A stretch of DNA of 64,000 nt, from NCBI RefSeq assembly GCF_000186865.1, contig NW_008705599.1:55881-119880 (forward strand), written 5' to 3'. Origin of the DNA: Aureococcus anophagefferens (taxonomy: Eukaryota; Sar; Pelagophyceae; Pelagomonadales; Pelagomonadaceae). The notes under the pieces are model-generated. The model saw only the letters and a program-made list of their open reading frames with translations, was not told the origin of the DNA and did not search any database. This document shows positions 1 to 9,033 of the stretch, one piece after another. Both the position numbers and the translations under genes were made by a program. How positions within the stretch are numbered: the first letter of the stretch is position 1; every line of letters begins with the position of its first letter.

Positions 1-733
1 CGGGCGCCCTCTTCGGCGGCGGCGCGACGTCGACGGGCGGCGGCTTGCGGACGGCGTCCTTCGCGGCCGCGGGCCGGCGCCGCGGCGCGGGCGCGGGCGC
101 GTCCTCGGCCTCGAGGCCCTCCCAGCGGTTCACGGCGCGCCGGTGGATGTCGACGGCGGCCTTGCGCGCCCTCGCGGCCTCGGCGGACAGCGCGCCGTGG
201 CCGCGCTTGCTCTTGACGACCTCCATGGCCTCCGCCGGCGTCGGCTCGCGCCGCGCCGGAGGCCGCGGCGGCGGCGGCGCGGGCGCCTTGGGCGGCGGCG
301 CGGGCGCCCTCGGCGGCGGCGGCGCGCGCTTCGGCGGCGCCGCGGGCGCCTTCTTCGGCGGCGGCGGCCGCGCGGGCTCCGGCGGCGGCGCGCGCGCGGG
401 CGGCGGCACCGCGGCGGCGGCGGCGGCCCACGAGGTCGCCGCCGGCGGCGCCGGCTCCTCGGGCCGCGGCGGCGCCGGCGGCGGCGACGGCTTCTTCTTC
501 TTCGGCGCCCGGGCGGCCTCCCCGGGCGTGGCGCCGGAGCCGCTGGCTTCGCTGGCTTCTTCGGCTCCTCCGCGAGCGGCGCCTCGCCGCCGCCCGACGC
601 GTCGCCGCGCGGCGTGCTCGCCGGCGTGCTGCTCCGCGACCGGTTCGACCAGACGGCGCCGCGCGGGCTCGGCGCGGGCGAAGGCAAAGCGGCCTCGGAA
701 CGCGGCGATCGACAGTCCTTTTGCTCCTCCATC
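1..733 (-). CDS. Partial proline/alanine-rich protein of unknown function (3' end outside the window)
   Basis: I do not recognise the family. Reading starts at MEEQKDCRSPRSEA and stays good for about 60 residues (serine/proline rich, then EEPKKPAKPA). Near 560-585 the coding signal moves by one frame to AEEASEASGSGATPGEAARA. It then runs through a long PPPRAP-type tract to a better-conserved-looking basic helical stretch (EAMEVVKSKRGHGALS, then AVNRWEGLEAED). No stop is reached at the window edge. No GT donor lies at the switch, so it is either a one-base sequence error or a small unrecognised exon boundary. The composition suggests a disordered nuclear or cytoskeletal protein, but no function is assigned. 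Confidence 0.45.
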
Positions 734-1015
734 GCGTTCACTGGGCAGCCCCCCGGGGCCCCGGGGCCGCGATGCGGCATCGAGCCGGCTTCGAGCAGTC
801 GGCGAGTCCTTATGCCCCCTCGGGCAGACCCGGTCATCATGCGGCCACCGCGGCGCGACCCCGACGGAGGCATCCAGTGCTATTACGCCCTACGCGACCT
901 TGACCGCGCGCACCATCGCCGTAAGGCAGATCTTCAGCGCAAGCAGCTGAGCTCGCGACTTGTACTCAGACGTCCCTCATACTCGACGCGCCCGCCGTCG
1001 CGCCATCGTACTCAG

Positions 1016-1714
1016 ATGGCCCTCATGTTCCTCCGGTCGCCTTTGCAGCCGTGCTCCAACGGGGACGCGGCGCTCGCCAAGGACGAGGAGCTGCTCCACG
1101 CGCTCGACGGCGTGGGCTGCTCCGTGGCCCGCCAGGACCCCGAGGAGGGCCGCGAGCTCGAGGCCTGGGGCCGGGGCGCGCTGCGCATCACGTCGCAGCG
1201 CGCGCTCTGGCAGCGCGACGCGCCGCCGCCGGCCGACGCGGCGGACCCGGCCATGGGCGGCTTCGCCGTGCGCGTGCGCCACGTGGGCCTCCACGCGATC
1301 ACGCGCGATCCCGAGACGTTCCCCGAGCCGTGCCTCTACGCGCAGCTGCTGCTCGACGACTTCCCCGAGGACCCGTCGCACCCGACGGAGCTCTTCTTCG
1401 CGCCGGCCGACGGCGACGCGCTCCAGGACCTCTTCGACGCCTTCTCCCGGGCCGCGATGCTGAACCCGGACAGCGACGAGGAGGAGGACGACGACGACGC
1501 GATGATCTCGCTGGGCGACGACGGCGCGCTCATGCGCGGCGTCGGCCTCGAGGACGACCTGGGCATCGACGACGACGCCGCGGCGGCCATGCTGCGGCGC
1601 TTCGACGACATGCTCACGGTGGACCCGGGGGTGCCGCAGCCGGCGCTGCCGATGGGCGCGCCCGGCCAGTTCGACGACGCGGACGAAGGGGGCGGCGACG
1701 AGTACGCGTATTAA
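1016..1714 (+). CDS. CLNS1A: pICln-like methylosome subunit (Voldacs domain)
   Basis: 232 residues. The Voldacs/PH-like region covers roughly residues 30-155: it contains GRGALRITSQRALW, then VGLHAITRDPETFPEPCLY, then ELFFAPADGDALQDLFDAFS. These follow the order and spacing of pICln proteins. The second half is acidic (DSDEEEDDDD) and ends in an acidic tail with an aromatic end (DEYAY), as in pICln. Known role: chaperone of Sm proteins for PRMT5-dependent methylation and snRNP assembly in the cytosol. The start chosen gives a family-like N terminus. It is convergent with the RING gene, with about 40 bp between the stops. No intron is needed. Confidence 0.85.
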   Translation: MALMFLRSPLQPCSNGDAALAKDEELLHALDGVGCSVARQDPEEGRELEAWGRGALRITSQRALWQRDAPPPADAADPAMGGFAVRVRHVGLHAITRDPETFPEPCLYAQLLLDDFPEDPSHPTELFFAPADGDALQDLFDAFSRAAMLNPDSDEEEDDDDAMISLGDDGALMRGVGLEDDLGIDDDAAAAMLRRFDDMLTVDPGVPQPALPMGAPGQFDDADEGGGDEYAY

Positions 1715-1755
1715 GAAGGATCGTCGTACTCTAAAAACAGGGCTATACACACGGC

Positions 1756-3123
1756 CTACTTGGCGACGCCGGCCCAGGTCGCCTTCTTCTTCGCGGCCTC
1801 CCGCTTCTCGTCGGCGACGATCGCGCGGACGGACGACGACGCCGCGGCCTTGCTCGCGCTCCAGGGCGCGGGCGTCGGCGCGGGCGGCTTCTTGTCGCCG
1901 CGGAGGAACGCCGACAGCGGCACGCCGGTCGTCGGCGAGTCCGGCGGCGAGGAAGAAGCCGGCCACGACGGACCGGAGGTCGTCCTCGCCCGCGAGGAGG
2001 GAGTCCTCGCCGCCGTCGCCGTCGTCGCTCCGGCCATGACGGACCGGAGGTCGGCCTTGGCCGCGGGCGCGGCGCCCCAGCCCCGGGGCGCGGCCCGCGG
2101 CGGCGGCGGCGGCGGCGCGGGCGCCGCGGCGGCGCTCAGCGGCCGCCAGGCCGCGCGCTTGCGCCGCGGCGGCGTCGGCGCCTCGGGCGTCGCCTCGGGC
2201 TCCTCGGCGCGCGGCGGCCGCGGCGCCGCGGGCTCGACGCGGAAGCGCCGCAGGAGCGCGTCCTGGAGGTCGTCGTCGCGCGGGCTCGACGGCTCCTCGC
2301 TTTCGCCGCCGCCCGCGATGGCCGCGGAAAAGTCCGGCGGCGGGCAGAGCTCGTGGCCCAGGTGCTCGCGCGGCGAATGGTAGCGGCCCGCGTCGCCGCA
2401 GCCCCGCAGGTGCTCGCGGAGCTGGGACAGGGGCACCTTCGCGCCGCAGTGGCAGGTCCCCGCGCGCTTCTTGAGCCGGGCCCGCGTCGCCGCCGCCACC
2501 ACGACCGTACAGCTCTTCGCCGCGCCGTCGTAGAACGGCGCGCGGCACACGGGGCACTTGACGTCGCTCGCGCGCTTGGCGCGCTTCGCGACGCCGGCGA
2601 CGCAGGCGCGGCAGAACTCGTGGCGGCAGGGCAGGGCCACGGGCAGCTCGAGCACCTCGCGGCAGCACGCGCACTCGAACGCGTCCTCGAATCGCACGTT
2701 CTCGAGGGCCGCGTAGATGGCGTCGGCGCGCTGGCGCTTCAGCTCGAAGCCGAGGAGCAGCGCCGACCAGGCCGCCCTCGCGGCCTCCGCGGCGTCGCGC
2801 CGCGAGAGCTTCGCGCGCTCCTCGTCCGTCAATCGCTCGTCGGCCTCGAGGCGCGCGTCGAGCGCGGCGATGCCGCGGAGCGCCTTCTCGACCTTGCGCA
2901 GGGCCCGCTCGGCGTCGGCCTCCGTCGGCGCGCGCGCGGCGTCGGCCGCCGGCTCCTCCGCGGCCTTCTCCGCCCGGCGGCGCCGGCGGCGCTCCATGTT
3001 GCGCCGCGCCGCGCGGCTCAGCTCCGGCTCCGGCTCGCTCAGGTCGTCGAAGGAGCCCGCGGACGTGGAGCGGCGCCGCCGCTCCACGGGCTCCCAATCA
3101 TCCGTCGCTGCGTCGTCGGCCAT
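1756..3123 (-). CDS. RING-finger protein, probable E3 ubiquitin ligase
   Basis: 455 residues from MADDAATDDWEPVERR. Acidic/basic N terminus with an RRNMERRRRRRAEKAA stretch, then a helical region (about 60-140). A C3HC4 RING follows at about residues 150-200: CACCREVLELP, PCRHEFCRACVAG, then VKCPVCRAPF. A second small Cys/His cluster follows (GTCHCGAKVPLSQLREHLRGC), resembling a zinc-binding TRAF-type or C2HC knuckle. The C-terminal half is proline rich and low complexity and ends in KKKATWAGVAK. The longer in-frame start 25 codons upstream is less likely because it lies in the intergenic region. A GAC-CGG-AGG segment is repeated near 1968-2052. Substrates are unknown. Confidence 0.7.
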   Translation of the reverse strand: MADDAATDDWEPVERRRRSTSAGSFDDLSEPEPELSRAARRNMERRRRRRAEKAAEEPAADAARAPTEADAERALRKVEKALRGIAALDARLEADERLTDEERAKLSRRDAAEAARAAWSALLLGFELKRQRADAIYAALENVRFEDAFECACCREVLELPVALPCRHEFCRACVAGVAKRAKRASDVKCPVCRAPFYDGAAKSCTVVVAAATRARLKKRAGTCHCGAKVPLSQLREHLRGCGDAGRYHSPREHLGHELCPPPDFSAAIAGGGESEEPSSPRDDDLQDALLRRFRVEPAAPRPPRAEEPEATPEAPTPPRRKRAAWRPLSAAAAPAPPPPPPRAAPRGWGAAPAAKADLRSVMAGATTATAARTPSSRARTTSGPSWPASSSPPDSPTTGVPLSAFLRGDKKPPAPTPAPWSASKAAASSSVRAIVADEKREAAKKKATWAGVAK

Positions 3124-3303
3124 GCTCCCGCCCCGGGAGCGGTCGATTCGAGCCGACGAATCGGACGCCGTCGACGTCGGTGGTAACCAAATCTGCAAGG
3201 CAGCTCACATCCAGGATGTCCTGCTCCATCCCTTCACCCAAAGCCATCGCCGAAGTTGCAGTGCGAGATGTGTCGTCGATTCGCGCAAGATAGACGCCCA
3301 ACC

Positions 3304-4089
3304 ATGTACGCCGCACTCTATGCAATCGTCGCTTTCGCCTCCCTGCAAGCTATCAATGCCGCCAAGCCGAAGAAATGCAAGGAATTCAAGTGCTACGGGA
3401 AGAAGGACATGGTGCCGCGGTCGCCCTACTTCAACCCGCGCGAGGACGGCACCTGCCCCGACGGCGTGTCGCCGGCGCTCGCGCCCTGCTGCTTCGCGCG
3501 CGACGCCTGCGCGGGCCTCTGCGGCGCGACGGAGGAGCTCTGCACGGCGGACTTCGCCTCGTGCGCCGCCGCGGCGTGCGACGCCGTCGACGACCTCGAC
3601 GACGCGGACCAGTGCCACGCGGACGCGAAGATGGGCGGCGAGGCGCCCTGGCGCGAGGGCTGCCCGGGCCACGCCGCGGAGCAGAAGAAGCGCTGCGAGT
3701 GCGTCCCGCGCGGCGCCGAGGCGGCGAAGCGGAGGACGCAGATCCTCGAGCACGTCTACCGGCGCTACAACGGCACGGACGTCGACGGCGCGAAGCTCGA
3801 GGCTCTCGTCGACAAGGCCGACAAGCCCGCCAAGTACGCCGCGCTCCTCCTGAAGCTCGCGGCCAAGTACCCGGCGCTGCTGCGCGACGCGCAGCCCCCG
3901 AAACCGAAGAAAGAGAAGGCGAAACCGCCGCCGAAACCGGCGAAGCAGGAGAAGCGGGACGAGGCGCCGACGCCCGACGCGAGCGCCGAGGCGACGGCCG
4001 AGACCGTCGAGGCGGACGACGGCGTCGACGACGACGCCGCCGCCGAGAACGAGGACGAGGAGGTCATCGATCTCGACGCGGAGTTGTAG
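3304..4089 (+). CDS. Secreted group XII phospholipase A2-like protein, probably catalytically dead
   Basis: 261 residues. Signal peptide MYAALYAIVAFASLQAINA, then a Cys-rich domain (about 22-135). The core spacing CC-x2-R-D-x-C-x3-C-x6-C-x3-F-x2-C-x4-C matches group XII sPLA2 exactly. The downstream GCPGHAAEQKKRCECV matches the family's last cysteines. The catalytic His of the CCxxHDxC motif is Arg here (CCFARDAC), while the Asp is kept. The C-terminal third is a Lys/Pro-rich then strongly acidic tail with no anchor. By analogy with the inactive PLA2G12B it may bind lipid rather than cleave it; that is inference. It lies head to head with the RING gene (180 bp apart). Confidence 0.65.
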   Translation: MYAALYAIVAFASLQAINAAKPKKCKEFKCYGKKDMVPRSPYFNPREDGTCPDGVSPALAPCCFARDACAGLCGATEELCTADFASCAAAACDAVDDLDDADQCHADAKMGGEAPWREGCPGHAAEQKKRCECVPRGAEAAKRRTQILEHVYRRYNGTDVDGAKLEALVDKADKPAKYAALLLKLAAKYPALLRDAQPPKPKKEKAKPPPKPAKQEKRDEAPTPDASAEATAETVEADDGVDDDAAAENEDEEVIDLDAEL

Positions 4090-4152
4090 CGCGGGGTCGT
4101 AAAATTGGCAGTCGTCTTTTTCTCCAGAGAGAGCAAACTAGCAACCCTCCAT

Positions 4153-5835
4153 TTAGTCCCGCGGCCGCTGCGTGCCGCGCAGGGGCAGGTTGTGCGGGTG
4201 GACCGACGGCGCGCGCGGGCCCGCGTCTCCCAGGCGGAAGTCGACGGTGACGCGGTACTGGCGCGCGGCGACGGACGACGTGCCCGCGCGCGCGCAGTGG
4301 AGGACGTGGCAGCCCGCGCCAAAGGCCGCGCACTCGCGCTCGAGGAACGCCCGCGTCCGCGCGCAGTCCGGCAGCTCGCGGTCCGCCGCGAAGTCCGTCC
4401 AGTGGACGACGGACGTCGGCGTCAGCAGCGGCAGCAGCGCCCGCAAAAAGAGCGCGCCGTCGGGCCCGCCGCCGCCGTCGCCGCCGTCGTCGGCGTCGTC
4501 CGCGTCGCCGTCGACGCGGTCGCCGTCGCGCCGGCCCTTGGGCCGCGGGCAGGTGACGCGGTCGAACGTCTCGCCCGAATCCGCGCGGCGCCGCAGCTCC
4601 AAAAGCGCGTCGTCCGTGACGATCTCGAGCTTGTCCGCCACACGATCCCCCTTGCTGCGCCGGAGCGTCTGCCGCGACCGCGCGAGGCAGGCCGTCGCGA
4701 CGGCGTTCGACTCCACGGCGACGACCCTTTCGCACGCCGTCTTCGCCGCGATGAGCAGCGCCTCGGGCCCGCAGCCCGCGAAGAGACAGAGCACGCGCTC
4801 CCCGCGCCCGACGGCCTTGGAGATGCGCAGGCGCTCCGTGGCGAGGCGCGGCGAGAAGAAGCAAGAATTGAGATCGACGACGATGGCGACGTCGTGCTCT
4901 TTGTGCGTCGTCACGAGCGGCGACCGCCTGCCCCCGCCGAGGATCGCGAACGGCTCCGACGGCGCGCAGGCCGCGCCGCCCGACGCGAGCGTCTGGCCCG
5001 CCGCCGGCGCGACGACGACGCGCAGCTTCGCGTTGGACGCGAGCGCGCGCGCCGCGACGGCCGCGCCGTCCTCGCCGTCGCGGAGCGGCCGCCGCAGGCA
5101 CGCGACGTCGCCGACGGCGTCGTAGCGCAGCTTGCCGCCCGCCGACGGCGCGCCGTCGTCGTCGTCCTCGCGCGCCGCCTCGAACGCGGCCAGCGCCGCG
5201 CGCAGGTCCGCCTCGAAGCGCGCGATCTTCGCCCAGTTGCGGTCGTGCTTGTCGTTGACCAACGCGGTCAGCCAGTCGACGTGGCGGTCGCGGAACAGAC
5301 TTTGGCCGTCTTCGTCGCGCAGCGGCATGTCCAGGCCCTCGTCGCCGACGATCGCCACGCAGACGCCGTCGGCCGTGAAGTTCGCGGACTGGAGGCCCAC
5401 GTTCTTGAACACGGTCCGCGCCGACCGCATCAAAGCGTTCGCGGCGGCCGCGTCCGCGCAGCGCACGTGCAGGATGAACGGCTCGAAGCGGAGCCAGAGC
5501 GCGCCGCCGTCGGTCCGCTCGGCGCCGAGCGGCGCCGCGGCGAAGCTCGCGTGCTCCTCGCGCGCGTCCGCGGCCAAAAAGTACGCGGCGTCGACGCGGT
5601 CGTGGCTCACGCGGCCCCGGCTGAAGGCCGCCGTCGCCTTGACGCCCTCGCCGCGCCAGAGGTAGCAGCGCCCGCTGCAGGACGACAGCGTGAAGAGCCA
5701 GGCGCTGTCGTTGACGGCGCCGCAGACGGACACGGCGCGCGGGTCGATGCGGCCGGCGCTCGACTTGTCGCACTTCGTCAGGGCCTGCTCCTTGGCGTTG
5801 GCGAAGGCGGCGCAAGGCATCGTGTTTGTTTTCAT
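4153..5835 (-). CDS. Bifunctional wybutosine enzyme: TYW3 methyltransferase fused to TYW2
   Basis: 560 residues, no intron. Residues about 15-215 are TYW3: LTKCDKSSAGRIDPRAV, the signature SSCSGRCYLW, SHDRVDAAYF, then RFEPFILHVRCAD and LTALVNDKHDRN. Residues about 290-540 are a Trm5/TYW2-type SAM-dependent domain: VDLNSCFFSPRLATERLR, the SAM-binding LCLFAGCGPEALLIAA, the acidic VVAVESN and FDRVTCPRP. TYW2 transfers the aminocarboxypropyl group of SAM and TYW3 N-methylates intermediates of wybutosine at position 37 of tRNA-Phe. Land plants also fuse these activities, but with a different order plus Kelch repeats. A second possible start lies five codons in (MPCAAF). It shares a divergent promoter region with the coiled-coil gene. 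Confidence 0.85.
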   Translation of the reverse strand: MKTNTMPCAAFANAKEQALTKCDKSSAGRIDPRAVSVCGAVNDSAWLFTLSSCSGRCYLWRGEGVKATAAFSRGRVSHDRVDAAYFLAADAREEHASFAAAPLGAERTDGGALWLRFEPFILHVRCADAAAANALMRSARTVFKNVGLQSANFTADGVCVAIVGDEGLDMPLRDEDGQSLFRDRHVDWLTALVNDKHDRNWAKIARFEADLRAALAAFEAAREDDDDGAPSAGGKLRYDAVGDVACLRRPLRDGEDGAAVAARALASNAKLRVVVAPAAGQTLASGGAACAPSEPFAILGGGRRSPLVTTHKEHDVAIVVDLNSCFFSPRLATERLRISKAVGRGERVLCLFAGCGPEALLIAAKTACERVVAVESNAVATACLARSRQTLRRSKGDRVADKLEIVTDDALLELRRRADSGETFDRVTCPRPKGRRDGDRVDGDADDADDGGDGGGGPDGALFLRALLPLLTPTSVVHWTDFAADRELPDCARTRAFLERECAAFGAGCHVLHCARAGTSSVAARQYRVTVDFRLGDAGPRAPSVHPHNLPLRGTQRPRD

Positions 5836-6117
5836 AGCAAGTGGATGGTGGCAACCAGGGTAGCGACGAGAATGGCAGTGGGCAGCGCGATCCTAGGCAG
5901 TGACAGCTCCATCGCTCAATGAGCTGTGGACAAAAAGCAACGAGGCATCGAGAGGCATCGAAACCGAGAGAGGTTTGCGCTGTCGCCCATCGGTTTGCGC
6001 CGTCGCGCCATCTTCAGCTCGATGCACCAGTCCATTGCCAGCAATATCCACTTCTCGCCACGGCCGGGGCTGGTTCGGCCGCCTCGCCTGCGGCATAGCT
6101 GGTTATCGTCGAACAGC

Positions 6118-8357
6118 ATGGATCCGTCGTCGCCGCGCCCCAAGGGCGGCGCCGGGACGGCGTCCGTGCGCCTCGCCGTCGCGGCGCCCCTGAAGAACCT
6201 GCCCGTGGCCTTCGACGTCCTCGAGCGCGACATGGTCGTGCGCAGCGTCGAGCGACAGGAGTGCTTTTTCGCGTGAATTTCGCCTGAAGATGTGAAGAAA
6301 TCCGACCCCGTCGCACTTGGTAGGTCGTGCGCCACGGCGTGTCCGAGGCCCATCTTTATGATCTGGCCCACATGCTCAAGCAGCAGGTCGACTACGCCGC
6401 GGCGCCGCCGGACGCGGCGGGCGCCGTGGAGCCCCTCGTGGAGAAGGCGGCGGCCGAGAAGGCGACCTTCCCCTACATGTCCACCATGTTCTCCATGGAG
6501 GACAAGGCCGCGAAGGCCAAGGCCGACGCCGACCGGGCCCGGGCGCGCGCGGACGCGGTCGAGGCGCGGCGCCGGGCCTGGGAGGCCTGGCTCGTCGGCG
6601 CCTACGAGAACCTGGCGGCGGTCCAGTCCGAGGCCTTCGCCGACTTCTTCGAGGACGGCGACGGCGCCGGCGAGGGCTTGTACGGCCGCGGCGAGGCGCA
6701 GGGATCGGGCGACGCGGCGATCGCGCGCGCCGCGCGGACGCGGCGCCTCGTCGCCGAGGCCAACGCCGCCGCCGTCACGAAGGAGCGCGAGGCGCTCAAG
6801 GCGACGCTGCGCGAGCGCGAGGCGGCCATCGCCGCGCTCTTGGGCGAGTCGGAGCTCGAGTCCGCCAAGGAGTCGCGCGCCGTCGCCGCGCTCCGCGCGC
6901 GGCGGTCCGCGCTCGAGAGCTTCGTCGAGGAGCAGACGCTGGAGAGCGACCGGCGCGCCGAGGTGCGCGAGGCCGCCGCCGCGCACCGCGAGCGGCTCCG
7001 CGACGAGGTGCGCCGCGCGGGCGAGACCGCGGACCGGGCGCGCGACGACGTCGCCGCGGGCCGCGACCGCCACGCCGCGGAGAAGGCGGCCTTCGAGGCC
7101 AAGTCGGACCTCCTCGAGCGCGCCGTCGACGCCGCCGCGGCGTCGCACCGCGCCGCGGCCGAGCGCATGGGCGCCGCGGAGGAGCGCGCGTCGCGCGCGC
7201 GCGCGCGGCTCAGCAGCCGCCAGGCGGACGCGGCGGCCGCGGCGCACGAGGCGACGCGCGCCCTCGAGGCCTGGACGAACCTCGAGCGGGGCGAGCTGCC
7301 CCGGGGCGGCCGCGACAAGGACCAGGCGGCGAAGACGCGCGAGGACGCGGACCGCCTCGCGGCCGAGCACCGCCGCGCGTCCAAGGCGCGCGCGACGCTG
7401 CTCGCCGTCGAGGCGTCGCGGCGCCGCGACGAGGCCGCCGCCGTCCACGCGCTCGCCAAGCTCCTCGTCTTCGACGACGACGCGGACGCCGCGACGCCGC
7501 CCGAGGCGCCCGCGCGCGACGAGACCGGCGGCCCCGAGGACGTGTCCGAGCCGCCGCCGCAGCAGCTCCCGGACGCGACGACGGGCCGCATGCCGAGCCG
7601 CGCGGGCAGCGCGCCGGGCCACCGCCTCGTGTCGACCTACGCGTCCGCGGCGGCCGCCATCGACGACGAGCTCGCGCGTTCCCGCAAGGAGGACGCGCGC
7701 CTCGAGCGGCTCCTGGCCAACGAGCTCGAGAACGCCGTCTCCGGCGAGTCGGCGCTGACGCGCGTCCACGTCGGCTCCCTCAAGCGCCGCGACGAGCTCA
7801 AGGCCGCCGCGTCGGCCGCGCGCCGCGACCTCGCGTCGTGCGAGGCCGCGCGCGAGGCGACGGCCGGCGACCTCGAGGAGGCGTCGGACGCCCAGTCCCG
7901 CGCGCGCGACGTGCTCGGCGCCGCCGAGGCGGACCTGAAGGCGGCCCAGGGCGCGCTGAAGGACCACGCGGCGTCGACGCACGGCACGAAGCTCCGCCAC
8001 GCGCTCGACGCGGACGAGCACGTGCTCGCGCGCCACGAGTCCGCCAAGTTCTCCGTCGCCGACGCGCTGGCCGCCGCGGGCGACGACATCAAGATCGACG
8101 GGCTCAAGTGCCTGCCCCACGTCCTCGACCTCGCGAAGAACGAGATCATCCTCGTCGACGACCAGATCGACGGCCACGAGGCGAAGAAGGCGGCGCTCCG
8201 CAAGGACATCGCGGACGTCCACGCGGACTGGGAGACCGAGTCCGTCTCCCTCCGGGCCAAGCTCCACGGCGCCGAGTGCCAGCTCAAGCTCCTCAGCGAC
8301 GACGCGCGCGCCGCGGAGATGGTCCAGCGGGACATCCTCGAGACCGGCTCCATCTGA
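6118..8357 (+). CDS. Long coiled-coil protein of unknown function (two exons)
   Basis: Join 6118-6234 and 6324-8357, 716 residues. Exon 1 gives MDPSSPRPKGGAG then LKNLPVAFDVLERDM; exon 2 continues VVRHGVSEAHLYDLAHMLKQ. From about residue 110 onward the chain is nearly all Glu/Arg/Ala heptads (for example RAEVREAAAAHRERLRDEV), with one break near residues 440-490 (DDDADAATPPEAPARDE and a Pro/Gln stretch). I see no enzymatic motif, signal or membrane segment. The short N-terminal head may be the partner-binding part. Other coiled-coil families, for example cytoskeletal or centrosomal, cannot be told apart from sequence alone. Confidence 0.6.
6235..6323 (+). other. Intron, 89 bp, flanked by direct repeat GTCGTGCGC
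   Basis: Phase 0, ATG|GTCGTGCGCAGCG...TTGGTAG|GTCGTGCGCC. The first nine intron bases equal the first nine bases of exon 2. It contains stops in the host frame, so it must be removed to join the two halves of the coiled-coil protein. Confidence 0.7.
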
Positions 8358-8430
8358 GCGGACGTTCCCCCCGCTCTCCCCCTTTTTCGTCTAAGATCCG
8401 GTCGCCAGCAGGGTGCGCTCCCGCCTTAGG

Positions 8431-8500
8431 TCGCGCGGCGGCTCGGGCGGCGGCTCGGGGTGGTGAGCCGCCGCCGTCATTTCGCCCGCGCGGACGGGGT
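8431..8500 (-). promoter_or_regulatory. Candidate SECIS element in the 3' UTR of selenoprotein S
   Basis: On the minus strand an ATGA core (8480-8477) is followed by C, then an 11-bp perfect stem. Its arms are GGCGGCGGCTC (8475-8465) and GAGCCGCCGCC (8456-8446). The apical loop is ACCACCCC, and CGA follows the stem (8445-8443), which gives the UGA/GA quartet. A lower helix can form from GCGCGG and CCGCGC. The loop has CC rather than AA, a known variant. The core starts 53 nt after the stop codon. Fold by eye only. Confidence 0.65.
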
Positions 8501-8532
8501 CGCGTCGCTCGCGCGCCTCTCGGGCGCGGGTC

Positions 8533-8913
8533 CTAGCCTCAGCCGCCGCCGCCGCCCGGGCGCGTGCGCCGCGTCGGCTGGTAGCCGCCGCCGCCGGCGA
8601 ACCCGCGGAGCCCGCCGGAGCCGCCCTCGAACGCGGCCGGCGCCGGCTTCGGCCTCGGCTTCGGCTTCGGCTTCGGCGGCGGCGGGTTGTTCTTGACGTC
8701 CTCGGCCAGCGTGTGCTGCTGTCGGTCGACGACCTCCCGCCGTTTCCGGTCCAGCGCCTCGCGGCGCGCCGGGTTCTGCGCCGCCGCGAGGGACCGCGCG
8801 TGGCTCAGCTCCTCGAGCTTTGGCCGCACGACGAAGACGACGACGAGCGCGGCGCCGACGCAGTACCAGCCGTAGGACTGCAGGAAGGCGCCGGCCTCGC
8901 CGACGGGGTCCAT
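8533..8913 (-). CDS. SELENOS: Selenoprotein S (VIMP), Sec encoded by in-frame TGA
   Basis: 126 residues when TGA at 8541-8539 is read as selenocysteine; the true stop is TAG at 8535-8533. Start MDPVGEAGAFLQSYGWY. A single membrane segment (GWYCVGAALVVVFVVRP) is followed by a charged helix (NPARREALDRKRREVVDRQ), a KPKPKPRPKP linker and a Gly-rich tail. The end is Gly5-Sec-Gly, the same penultimate position as in animal SELENOS (GGUG). Known role: ER-membrane partner of the p97/Derlin degradation machinery, with a redox Sec near the C terminus. Ordinary gene calling would stop two codons early at the TGA. A candidate SECIS lies just downstream. An alternative ATG 23 codons upstream adds a basic leader. 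Confidence 0.85.
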
Positions 8914-9033
8914 GGCGTCGGTGACGGCGCGCGGCAGTGGCGCTGTTGGCAGCAGCAGCAGACGAAGCCGGTCTCGGTGCACCTTCGCGGCTCCGCAGCG
9001 TCAACAACCTGAAGTTGAGCCGCAGGGCAGCCC

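Noticed and set aside
130..873. Arg-rich 247-residue frame on the minus strand at the left edge
   Set aside because: After the first 60 residues it becomes a run of Arg/Pro from the wrong frame of a GCC-rich gene; the neighbouring frame has the coding signal.
8539..8982. Selenoprotein S gene ending at TGA with a 23-codon longer N terminus
   Set aside because: The TGA is followed by Gly and a stop exactly as in SELENOS, and the later Met gives the family-like N terminus.
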